From an uncultured Lachnospiraceae bacterium (GTDB lineage: Bacteria > Bacillota > Clostridia > Lachnospirales > Lachnospiraceae): a stretch of DNA of 64,000 nucleotides. The notes under the pieces were generated by a model. It did no database searches. It was not told where the DNA came from and worked only from the letters and a program-made list of their open reading frames with translations. Shown here piece after piece: positions 53,430 to 61,645 of this stretch; position 1 is the first letter of the stretch, and each line of letters starts with the position of its first letter. The stretch spans positions 124,001-188,000 of the forward strand of contig CAJLRL010000003.1 of assembly GCA_905209075.1 (NCBI GenBank), read 5' to 3'. The position numbers were made by a program, and so were the translations under genes.

Positions 53430-53949
53430 CGCTTATGTTAAACTTACACTTAGAGGAAACAGCATAAGAAGATTTATAAACCTTTGCACTGCCGGACATA
53501 TAAAGCTGTGGGATATACGTTATATGAGTGAAAATAAATACGAGGTATGCTGTAAATGCAGCAGGTTGTGGGATATGAAGCCATATCTTGATAAAACCCA
53601 TACATCTATAACAGTTTCCGAGAAAATGGGATACTATCATCTGGCAGCATGCCTTAAGAAGACAAGATGGATATGGGGCATTTTAATGAATGCACTTATC
53701 CTTATGCTCATATTATCCATAAGGATATGGAACATAAGGATAAATGGCAACAAATCACTGAGTGACATAACGATTATCGATTATGTAAATAAAAATAATG
53801 TGCCATATGGCTGTATTTCACAAAAAAATTATGCATGGCTTGAAAAAAGTATTGAAAACGAGTTTTCAGATGTAGTATGGTGTAGTATATACGTTGATGG
53901 AACAACCCTGATGATCGAAATTTCAGAGGGGATCACATATCCAAAATAA
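53419..53949 (+). CDS. yqfD: YqfD-like sporulation protein, C-terminally truncated
   Basis: A 176-residue protein matching the N-terminal part of YqfD: a cytoplasmic region about 1-85 with FINLCTAGHIKLWDIRYM, a membrane helix at about 88-110, and one small extracellular domain ending VWCSIYVDGTTLMIEISEG. Family members are normally near 400 residues; the remaining part is missing, because the gene stops and phoH begins 36 bases later. No continuation is visible in another frame. It may be a non-functional remnant or a shortened variant. Confidence 0.75.
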   Translation: MRFDAYVKLTLRGNSIRRFINLCTAGHIKLWDIRYMSENKYEVCCKCSRLWDMKPYLDKTHTSITVSEKMGYYHLAACLKKTRWIWGILMNALILMLILSIRIWNIRINGNKSLSDITIIDYVNKNNVPYGCISQKNYAWLEKSIENEFSDVVWCSIYVDGTTLMIEISEGITYPK

Positions 53950-53985
53950 ACTTTACAATAAATACATAGGAAGGTATAGCATGAC

Positions 53986-54978
53986 ATGAGTTTAAACGAG
54001 ATATCTTTAAAAATACCTAACGAGCATATTACAAATGTGTTTGGACAATTTGATATATTTGCAAAAAAAATAGAGCGCACATTAAATGTAACAATAGTTC
54101 TGCGGGATGATATGATAAAAATAATCGGAACAGAAAATAACTGTCATGCTGCACAGGAGGTTTTCTGTCAGCTGATAGAATTATCTAAAAGAGGAAATGT
54201 TATAACAGAACAAAATGTGAATTATGCATTGGCACTTCTTGAGGAACATAAAGGAAATGCAATAGTAGAAATAGATAAGGACATAATATGTCATACTATA
54301 AACGGAAAACCTGTAAAACCTAAAACGATAGGGCAAAAACAGTATGTTGATGCAATCCGCAAAAAAATGATCGTTTTTGGAATGGGACCAGCCGGAACAG
54401 GTAAAACCTATCTTGCAATGGCAATGGCTATTACAGCCTTTAAGAATGAGGAAGTGGGGCGGATAATTTTGACAAGACCGGCGATAGAGGCGGGTGAAAA
54501 GCTTGGATTTCTGCCGGGAGATCTTCAAAGCAAAATAGATCCATACCTAAGACCTCTTTATGATGCGCTTTACCAGATAATGGGAGCAGAAAGTTTTCAG
54601 CGTAACATGGAGAAAGGCCTGATAGAGGTTGCACCTCTTGCCTATATGAGGGGGCGTACTTTGGATAATGCGTTTATTATTCTCGATGAAGCACAAAATA
54701 CAACACCTGCACAGATGAAGATGTTTCTTACACGTATAGGATTTGGTTCAAAGGTTGTGGTAACAGGTGATGCGACACAAAAGGATCTCGCACCAGGAGC
54801 AAGATCAGGACTTGATGTTGCATTAAAAGTATTAAAAAATATTGATGATATCGGTATTTGCAAACTTACCAGCAAAGATGTCGTAAGGCATCCGCTTGTC
54901 CAGAAAATTGTACAGGCATATGATAATTATGAAAATAAACAGTCTGCAAAGACCAGAAAGCCGGGGAAAAATAATTGA
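53986..54978 (+). CDS. phoH: PhoH-family ATPase
   Basis: Cytoplasmic P-loop ATPase, possibly RNA-related, of 330 residues. An N-terminal KH-like region (about 5-75) precedes the ATPase domain with Walker A GPAGTGKT at about 134-141 and Walker B AFIILDEAQN near 227. C-terminal QKIVQAYDNYEN is typical. ATG at 53986 follows ATAGGAAGG; an earlier ATG at 53981 stops at once. It overlaps the next gene. Confidence 0.96.
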   Translation: MSLNEISLKIPNEHITNVFGQFDIFAKKIERTLNVTIVLRDDMIKIIGTENNCHAAQEVFCQLIELSKRGNVITEQNVNYALALLEEHKGNAIVEIDKDIICHTINGKPVKPKTIGQKQYVDAIRKKMIVFGMGPAGTGKTYLAMAMAITAFKNEEVGRIILTRPAIEAGEKLGFLPGDLQSKIDPYLRPLYDALYQIMGAESFQRNMEKGLIEVAPLAYMRGRTLDNAFIILDEAQNTTPAQMKMFLTRIGFGSKVVVTGDATQKDLAPGARSGLDVALKVLKNIDDIGICKLTSKDVVRHPLVQKIVQAYDNYENKQSAKTRKPGKNN

Positions 54979-56153
54979 AAGAAAAAATTTCATTCAGAAG
55001 AACGGTTTCACTTATCATTATCCTTATTTCGCTTCTTTTGCTATCGGGAGCTTTATGTCTGATAGGAAATTTTTATCCGGATGAGTGGATATGCATATTT
55101 TATATAGATATAATATTTTATCTTCTGCTCATATTTGAACTTGAGTATGAGAGATTAAGAAAGCAGATCGCAAATAATACAAAAACAGATTTTTTAAAAC
55201 TGGCAATCGGATTTTTAGGAAACTGTATACTTATAGGTGGTTTTGCATTTCTTCCGGTGTATTGCAGACCGGTAATTTTTGTGGCTATCATAATGTGTTT
55301 TGCAGGTAACGAATATCTGGGATTTATATGTGGTACTTTTTTTAGTATTCTGCTCAGCGTAACTGTATCAGGCGATTATTATGAGCTTGTATCAGAAATG
55401 ACACTTGTTATAGTAGGATCGATTCTTGCAAAAGCGTTAAAGGATAAAAAATTAAATAAGTTTGTGTATATTCTTACCATATGCCTTAACATAGTTATTC
55501 CAAATATTTTTTATTATATGTCGGACAAGGAATTTTCTATGAAAATTATTATGTATGGTGGTATAATAGGTATCTTGTCGGCTGTAGTTGCGTTTATATG
55601 CTCAAACAGTATAAAGGTCATGAGTGATGATGAAATAAATGACATACTGATTGATATAATAACAGATACATATCCGGAAGTTGCCGAGGTTAAAAAATAT
55701 TCAATGACAGAATATAAGCATGCTGATTTTGTATCAACAATTGCGTTCCGTGCAGCAAAGGCAGCAGATCTGGATGCAAATCTGTGTGCAGCGGCCGGAT
55801 TTTATTACAGGCTTGGACAATGGCAGGGAAAACCATATGTAGAAAATGGAGTTTTAAGAGCTGAAAGGCTGTGTTTTCCTGAAAAACTCATAAACATCCT
55901 GCAGGAATATTACGGCGAAGAGGTAAAACCACAAAGCCCTGAGTCAGCTCTTGTAAATATGGTCGATTCACTTGTTGTAAAACTTGATAAAATAAAACAG
56001 GAAGTCGGACAAAGTGAATGGAATCATGAAATAATAATAGTACAGCTGTTAAATGAACTTTCTGAATCCGGATTATATGATGAATCCGGTCTTAGCATGA
56101 ATCACTTTTTAAAGATCAGAAAATATCTGACAAAGGAGGAACTTCTTAAATGA
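54975..56153 (+). CDS. YqfF/PgpH-like membrane protein, truncated with degenerate HD domain
   Basis: Of 392 residues, about eight hydrophobic segments (10-220) are followed by a cytoplasmic domain (about 220-390). Position between phoH and ybeY is that of yqfF/pgpH, the cyclic-di-AMP phosphodiesterase of about 700 residues. Here the extracellular 7TMR-HDED domain is absent. Where the enzyme has its HD motif (YYHDIGK type) this protein has YYRLGQ at 277-282, and EYKHAD at 246-251 replaces the first His motif. It is probably catalytically inactive. TTG start overlaps phoH. Confidence 0.75.
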   Translation: MKEKISFRRTVSLIIILISLLLLSGALCLIGNFYPDEWICIFYIDIIFYLLLIFELEYERLRKQIANNTKTDFLKLAIGFLGNCILIGGFAFLPVYCRPVIFVAIIMCFAGNEYLGFICGTFFSILLSVTVSGDYYELVSEMTLVIVGSILAKALKDKKLNKFVYILTICLNIVIPNIFYYMSDKEFSMKIIMYGGIIGILSAVVAFICSNSIKVMSDDEINDILIDIITDTYPEVAEVKKYSMTEYKHADFVSTIAFRAAKAADLDANLCAAAGFYYRLGQWQGKPYVENGVLRAERLCFPEKLINILQEYYGEEVKPQSPESALVNMVDSLVVKLDKIKQEVGQSEWNHEIIIVQLLNELSESGLYDESGLSMNHFLKIRKYLTKEELLK

Positions 56154-56671
56154 GTTTTTATTTAGAAGAAGAAATAAAACCGGATTTTGATTTTGACTAT
56201 GAAAAGGTCGCAAAGGAGGTTGTGGAGTTTTGCCTTTCCCATGAAAACTTCCCTTATGAGGCTGAAATAAATCTGACGTTGACAGATGATGAGGGAATCC
56301 ATAAAATAAATAAGCAGTTCCGGAATATTGACAGGGCAACAGATGTATTGTCATTTCCGATGCTTTCATATGATGCGCCGGGAGATTTTTCTTTTCTTTC
56401 CGACGAGAATGAAGATGATTTCAATCCCGATACAGGGGAAGTTATACTTGGTGATATAATCATTTCGGTAGACAAGGTTAGAGAACAGGCCGAAAATTAT
56501 GGACACAGTAAAAAAAGAGAATTTGCTTTTCTTATAACGCATAGTATGTTACATTTATTTGGTTATGATCACATGCAGCCGGATGAGGCTTTGGTTATGG
56601 AAAGAAAACAGCATGTTATTTTAGATGAACTAAACATTCCACGCCAAAATGAAGAGATTACAGAGGTTTAA
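56150..56671 (+). CDS. ybeY: endoribonuclease YbeY
   Basis: Zinc-dependent RNase for 16S rRNA maturation and ribosome quality control. Of 173 residues, the metal motif H-x3-H-x5-H is His131, His135 and His141 in THSMLHLFGYDH. The RATDVLSFP motif is also present. ATG overlaps the previous stop (ATGA) after AAAGGAGGAA. Confidence 0.96.
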   Translation: MSFYLEEEIKPDFDFDYEKVAKEVVEFCLSHENFPYEAEINLTLTDDEGIHKINKQFRNIDRATDVLSFPMLSYDAPGDFSFLSDENEDDFNPDTGEVILGDIIISVDKVREQAENYGHSKKREFAFLITHSMLHLFGYDHMQPDEALVMERKQHVILDELNIPRQNEEITEV

Positions 56672-56673
56672 AA

Positions 56674-58356
56674 ATGGCTAAAAAAAATAAAGGTGCCGGA
56701 AACGCCCTTGTTCAGGGATCGATTCTGGCTATAGCATCGATAATAAGCAGGATAATAGGTTTGATCTATCGTATACCAATGCAGAATATCTTAGGAGATA
56801 TAGGTATAGGATATTATTCCACAGCGTTTGAAATATATAATGTTATGCTTATCATATCATCGTACAGTCTGCCTACAGCTGTGTCAAAGATGGTTTCGGC
56901 ACAGATGGCAAAGAAAAACAGAAGACAGACTTATCAGATTTTAAAATGTGCATTGCTTTTTGCAACGACAACAGGAACAATCGTTGCGCTGATATTGTTT
57001 TTTGGCGGTGAATTTTTTGCAACGACGCTGCTTAACACACCATTTAGTATTTTTGCATTGAAGATTCTTGCTCCAACACTTCTGGTTGTTGCGATATTAG
57101 GTGTTCTGCGTGGTTTTTTTCAGGGACTTGGAACAATGATGCCAAGTGCTGTTTCACAGATAATAGAGCAGGTTGTAAATGCAATCGTAAGCGTATGGGC
57201 TGCCTATGTTCTCTACCGTACAGGATCAAGGATCGGTGCCATACTTGGAGATAAGGAACATTATGCAGCGGCGTATGGCGCTGCGGGCGGTACACTGGGA
57301 ACTGCGCTCGGTGCAGTTGCGGCACTTATATTTGTTATATTTATATATATGATATATATGACTTTGTTTAAAAAACAAATGAAAAGGGAACGCAACGTTT
57401 CTGTTGATTCACTTGGATATACTATGAAGGTGCTTATCGTTACTGTTATACCGGTTCTTTTAAGTACAACGATCTATAACATAAGCAGTATAATAGATCA
57501 GGGTGTATTTAAACAGGTTGCTCTTTTGCAGGGATATAGCCAGAATGACATAGATGTGTGGTGGGGAATATATACAGGTAAGTTTAAATTACTTATAAAT
57601 GTTCCTATATCGATCGCTTCTGCTATGGCTGCATCATTTGTTCCTGTGTTGACAGGCTCGTATGCAAGACGTGATATGGAAGATGTCAGAAATCAGATAA
57701 ATCTTTCTACAAGATTTGTAATGGTTGTTGCTTTTCCATGTACAGTAGGACTTGCTGTATTGGCAACTCCTATTTTTAATCTGTTATTTAACGGAACGAG
57801 ACAGACAAATGATATTTCATCATGCATGATGTGGATAGGAGCGGTATCGGTTCTTTTTTATGCAATGTCCACTCTCTCGAATGGTCTGCTTCAGGGAATT
57901 GACAGACTTAAAGTTCCTGTAATTAATGCAGCTATAGCACTTGGTGCGCATGTCATAGTACTGGTTGCACTTATGCTGTTTTTCAGGCTTAATATTTATG
58001 CAGTTGTGCTTGCAAATGCATTTTTTGCGCTCCTTATGTGCTTCTTAAACAGCAGTGCATTAAAAAAATATAGTGGTTTTGAACAGGAGATAAAAAAGAC
58101 GTTCATTATCCCGGCGATATGTTCAATATTCATGGGCGCTGCAGCATTTGTGATCTACTTCCTGCTGGATCATGTGCTTATAATGATTGGTGGAAGGATA
58201 AGAAATGCAATAGCATTTGTGATAGCATTTGTGGTTGCTGTTATCGTATATGCGATCACATTGTTACTGTTTAAAGGATTATCCGAAGATGAAATAAGAA
58301 AATTCCCTAAGGGAATGACAATTATCAGATTCGCAAAGAAATTTCATCTTCTTTAA
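56674..58356 (+). CDS. MOP-superfamily lipid flippase, MurJ/YtgP/SpoVB type
   Basis: Of 560 residues there are about 14 membrane segments. The N-terminus (GNALVQGSILAIASIISRII, GLIYRIPM) and the motif GVLRGFFQGLGTMMPSAVSQ are typical of the Firmicutes polysaccharide-exporter group that includes the lipid II flippase YtgP and sporulation SpoVB. Which of the two roles applies cannot be settled from sequence; essential lipid II transport is the safer guess if it is the only copy. It starts 2 bases after ybeY. Confidence 0.88.
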   Translation: MAKKNKGAGNALVQGSILAIASIISRIIGLIYRIPMQNILGDIGIGYYSTAFEIYNVMLIISSYSLPTAVSKMVSAQMAKKNRRQTYQILKCALLFATTTGTIVALILFFGGEFFATTLLNTPFSIFALKILAPTLLVVAILGVLRGFFQGLGTMMPSAVSQIIEQVVNAIVSVWAAYVLYRTGSRIGAILGDKEHYAAAYGAAGGTLGTALGAVAALIFVIFIYMIYMTLFKKQMKRERNVSVDSLGYTMKVLIVTVIPVLLSTTIYNISSIIDQGVFKQVALLQGYSQNDIDVWWGIYTGKFKLLINVPISIASAMAASFVPVLTGSYARRDMEDVRNQINLSTRFVMVVAFPCTVGLAVLATPIFNLLFNGTRQTNDISSCMMWIGAVSVLFYAMSTLSNGLLQGIDRLKVPVINAAIALGAHVIVLVALMLFFRLNIYAVVLANAFFALLMCFLNSSALKKYSGFEQEIKKTFIIPAICSIFMGAAAFVIYFLLDHVLIMIGGRIRNAIAFVIAFVVAVIVYAITLLLFKGLSEDEIRKFPKGMTIIRFAKKFHLL

Positions 58357-58381
58357 AAATAAAAAGGCATAAAATAATAAA

Positions 58382-58441
58382 AAATACAGATACTGATTCA
58401 GAGGTGATGTGCATGAAGAATAAAATCAGTATCTGTATTTT
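58382..58441. repeat. 18-bp perfect inverted repeat spanning a translation start
   Basis: AAAATACAGATACTGATT follows the flippase gene (left arm, about 58381-58398) and is repeated exactly in reverse complement at 58424-58441. The loop of about 25 bases holds the GAGGTG ribosome site (58401-58406) and the ATG at 58413. The right arm is coding sequence. In RNA the hairpin would present the start site in its loop. Confidence 0.8.
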
Positions 58442-58769
58442 AGTGGTTTTGGGAATATTATTGACTGTTTGGGTGTTAGAGTCGATCGACAATAGAATTT
58501 CACAAAAACAAAATAACGAGGATACACAGATACAAATTGCTGAAACACAGTCAAAGGAAGTATCAAAAGTTGTCATATCGTATGAATATATAGTAAAAAA
58601 TGATAATGGTATGATCACAGTATATAAAAATTATGGCACAGACAAATTTTTTGATACAGGTGTATACTACAATGAACTTCCGGAGGATATCAAGTCCAAA
58701 ATAAATAATGGATTTGGTTTTGAAACAGAAAGTGAATTATATGATTTTCTGGAGAGCTATTCAAGTTGA
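58413..58769 (+). CDS. small membrane-anchored protein with BofC C-terminal-like domain
   Basis: A 118-residue protein. The ATG at 58413 after GAGGTG is preferred; GTG at 58404 and ATG at 58407 are in frame. A signal-anchor helix lies at about 5-22, then a polar linker, then about 50 residues (KVVISYEYIVKNDNGMITVY through ETESELYDFLESYSS) resembling the BofC C-terminal domain that modulates forespore signalling. The match is by eye and tentative. The start region is enclosed in an 18-bp inverted repeat. Confidence 0.65.
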   Translation: MKNKISICILVVLGILLTVWVLESIDNRISQKQNNEDTQIQIAETQSKEVSKVVISYEYIVKNDNGMITVYKNYGTDKFFDTGVYYNELPEDIKSKINNGFGFETESELYDFLESYSS

Positions 58770-58773
58770 CTGG

Positions 58774-58802
58774 TTGAATGTTTTACTTTCCTATGCTAAA
58801 AT
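58774..58802 (+). promoter_or_regulatory. promoter for the FAD oxidoreductase pair and mutS
   Basis: TTGAAT at 58774-58779, a 17-base spacer and TAAAAT at 58797-58802 preceded by TGC (extended -10). It lies 24 bases before the ATG at 58827. Confidence 0.6.
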
Positions 58803-58826
58803 AATTCAGTTAAAAAGAGGTAAAAG

Positions 58827-60044
58827 ATGAATGATATTACAATAATCGGAGCTGGACCGGCCGGAATGATGGCGGCTATTACTGCGGCAAGGCGTGGGGC
58901 CGGGATCGTGCTTCTTGAACAGAATACAGATATAGGAAAGAAGCTTCTTTCAACAGGAAACGGCAAATGTAATTATACAAACAAAAAAATGGACAGCAGT
59001 TGTTTTAATGGCAGCATAAGACTTATAAAAAATGGTCTGAGTGTCTTTAATGAAAATGATACAATAGCTTTTTTCGAAGAACTGGGAATACCTGCGTATG
59101 ATAAAAACGGGTATATATATCCAAATTCAAAACAGGCAGCTTCTGTTGTTGCAGCTCTTAGGATGGAAATGATGAGCCTTAAAATAGATGTAAGAACATC
59201 TTTTAAGGTTACAGATATTAAAAAAACTGATAAAGGATATGTAGTTTTTTCAGAAACCGATAAAGTAGAGTCAAAAAAGCTTATTATTGCGGCTGGATTA
59301 AAGGCAGCTCCGAAACTCGGAAGCGATGGCAGCATGTTTAAGATTATAGAATCACTTGGACACAGATTTTTGCCTGTAGTTCCTGCTTTATGTGGTTTTT
59401 ACTGTGAAGGTCTTAAATTTAATAAAACAGCAGGCGTAAGATGTGACTGCGCACTTACGCTTCATACATCGGCAGGAAACTCCTTATGCAGTGAGGGTGA
59501 ACTTCAGATAACAGATTATGGAATGTCAGGAATTCCTGTTTTCCAGATAAGCCGCTATGCATCTATGGACATAAAAAATGGCAATACACCCAGACTTGAA
59601 ACAGATTTCATGCCTCGGATGAGCGATGATGAATTGTTAAAATACTTAAGGAAGCGTGTAGCCTGCGTGAAAGATAAACGATCAGTAAATGAGATGCTTA
59701 ATGGTATTTTAAATCAAAAGCTTATGCTTGAGCTTATTCATCAAAGCAAAATATCGCCGGATAAAAAGGCTGCCATGCTGGATGATAAAGATTTAAATAA
59801 GCTTGTCAGCGTGATGAAACATACATATGTTTACATGAAAAAGCCACGGAGTTTTGAATTTGCACAGATATGTGCAGGTGGAATAGATACAAAGCAGATA
59901 GACCCATGTACACTTAGCTCAAAAGTATGTGACAATCTCTATTTTGCAGGAGAAATACTTGATGTAGATGGTATCTGTGGAGGATACAATTTACAATGGG
60001 CATGGACAAGCGGTTATATAGCAGGAATGGAAAGCAGTAAATGA
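58827..60044 (+). CDS. BaiN/HI0933-family FAD-dependent oxidoreductase
   Basis: A 405-residue flavoprotein. The FAD-binding loop IIGAGPAGMMAAITAARRGA is at the N-terminus, followed by the family signature GKKLLSTGNGKCNYTN, and a C-terminal LYFAGEILDVDGICGGYNLQ with WAWTSG typical of this group. The substrate is unknown; the bile-acid role of BaiN cannot be assumed. It overlaps the next flavoprotein by 4 bases (ATGA). Confidence 0.92.
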   Translation: MNDITIIGAGPAGMMAAITAARRGAGIVLLEQNTDIGKKLLSTGNGKCNYTNKKMDSSCFNGSIRLIKNGLSVFNENDTIAFFEELGIPAYDKNGYIYPNSKQAASVVAALRMEMMSLKIDVRTSFKVTDIKKTDKGYVVFSETDKVESKKLIIAAGLKAAPKLGSDGSMFKIIESLGHRFLPVVPALCGFYCEGLKFNKTAGVRCDCALTLHTSAGNSLCSEGELQITDYGMSGIPVFQISRYASMDIKNGNTPRLETDFMPRMSDDELLKYLRKRVACVKDKRSVNEMLNGILNQKLMLELIHQSKISPDKKAAMLDDKDLNKLVSVMKHTYVYMKKPRSFEFAQICAGGIDTKQIDPCTLSSKVCDNLYFAGEILDVDGICGGYNLQWAWTSGYIAGMESSK

Positions 60045-61624
60045 TAAGGATAAATCAGATAAAATTACCAATTGACCACACACAGGGACAATTAAAAAAT
60101 AAGATAAAAAAGATTTTAAAACTTAGATCAGATGATTTTAGTTACAAAATATTAAAGAAATCTATAGATGCCAGAAAAAAGCCGGAATTGTTTTATATCT
60201 ATTCTGTGTCGGTTGAGATCGACAATGAAACGCATCTTGTTGGCAGATTACATAATCCTTCAGTAATGTTATATAAGGAAAACAGGTATAGCCTTCCTGA
60301 GAATGGAGAGAATTTTTTGAACAGCCGGCCTGTTATAGTGGGCGCCGGACCTGCAGGGCTGTTTTGTGCCTACATTTTATCGCTTAAAGGGTTTGCTCCT
60401 ATTGTTATCGAAAGAGGAAGCAGGGTTGACAAACGAAAAAGAGATGTTGAGAATTTCTGGAACACGGGAATTCTGGTGCCGGATTCAAATGTCCAGTTCG
60501 GAGAGGGCGGAGCCGGAACATTTTCAGATGGAAAGCTTAATACATCAGTAAAAGATCCAGGTGGACGGAATAATTTCGTGCTGGAAACTTTTGTTAAATT
60601 TGGGGCAAAAAGTGATATATTATATGACAATAAACCACATATAGGAACAGACATACTGGCGGATGTTATTGTAAACATGAGAAAAGAATTGGAAAACAAT
60701 GGCACTACATTTATGTTTGATACACTCGCAGATGGATTTGAAATTTCAGACGGCAGAATATGTTCAGTAAATGCTTCCGGTCAGAAGATAAATACAGATG
60801 TATGTGTTCTGGCACTTGGACACAGCTCAAGGGATACATTTTATAAACTTCATGATCTCGGAATAGACATGCAGTCCAAAAATTTTGCGGTCGGGTTCAG
60901 GGTAGAACATCCACAGGAAATGATAAATGAAGCTATGTATGGAAAAAATCATGACATCAAATTACCAGCAAGTCCATATAAGGTAACTTCTAATTTCCCC
61001 GGAGGAAGAGGTGTATACTCATTTTGTATGTGTCCCGGAGGATATGTAGTAAATTCATCCTCTGGTGAAGGAAAAACTGTTGTTAACGGGATGAGTTATT
61101 CTGGAAGAAATGGGAAAAATGCCAACAGCGCCATAATTGTTTCGGTGACAGACAAGGATTTTGGTGCGGATGATGCACTTGCAGGCATAAGATTTCAGGA
61201 AAAACTAGAAAGAAAAAATTATGAGCTTGGAAACGGTAAAATCCCACAGCAGCTGTTTGGAGATTTTTGCCAGAATACTATTTCGACATCTTTTGGAAAT
61301 TTTAACACCCAGACCAAAGGTAAAACTGTGTTTGCAAAGTTGAACGGGCTTATGAATGATGAAATGGAAAAGTCTTTCATACTCGGAATGCAACATTTTA
61401 GTCATATGGTACCAGGATTTGACAGAAAAGATGCAATTCTGTCCGGCATGGAGACCAGAACATCTTCTCCTGTCCGTATGATAAGAAACGAAAATTTAGA
61501 GAGCAATATAAGAGGAATGTATCCTTGTGGGGAAGGAGCAGGTTATGCGGGAGGAATTACATCTGCAGCTATTGATGGGATAAAGGTAGCTGAGGCGATA
61601 GTAAAAAAATACAAACCTGATTAA
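60041..61624 (+). CDS. FAD-dependent dehydrogenase, COG2509 family
   Basis: A 527-residue flavoprotein with an N-terminal extension (about 1-95) characteristic of this group, then the nucleotide loop IVGAGPAGLFCAYILSLKGF. NVQFGEGGAGTFSDGKLNT and a C-terminal PCGEGAGYAGGITSAAIDGI are conserved. Substrate unknown. Start ATG overlaps the upstream stop; mutS begins 21 bases after. Confidence 0.92.
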   Translation: MIRINQIKLPIDHTQGQLKNKIKKILKLRSDDFSYKILKKSIDARKKPELFYIYSVSVEIDNETHLVGRLHNPSVMLYKENRYSLPENGENFLNSRPVIVGAGPAGLFCAYILSLKGFAPIVIERGSRVDKRKRDVENFWNTGILVPDSNVQFGEGGAGTFSDGKLNTSVKDPGGRNNFVLETFVKFGAKSDILYDNKPHIGTDILADVIVNMRKELENNGTTFMFDTLADGFEISDGRICSVNASGQKINTDVCVLALGHSSRDTFYKLHDLGIDMQSKNFAVGFRVEHPQEMINEAMYGKNHDIKLPASPYKVTSNFPGGRGVYSFCMCPGGYVVNSSSGEGKTVVNGMSYSGRNGKNANSAIIVSVTDKDFGADDALAGIRFQEKLERKNYELGNGKIPQQLFGDFCQNTISTSFGNFNTQTKGKTVFAKLNGLMNDEMEKSFILGMQHFSHMVPGFDRKDAILSGMETRTSSPVRMIRNENLESNIRGMYPCGEGAGYAGGITSAAIDGIKVAEAIVKKYKPD

Positions 61625-61645
61625 CCGGAAGAGAGGAATACAAAA

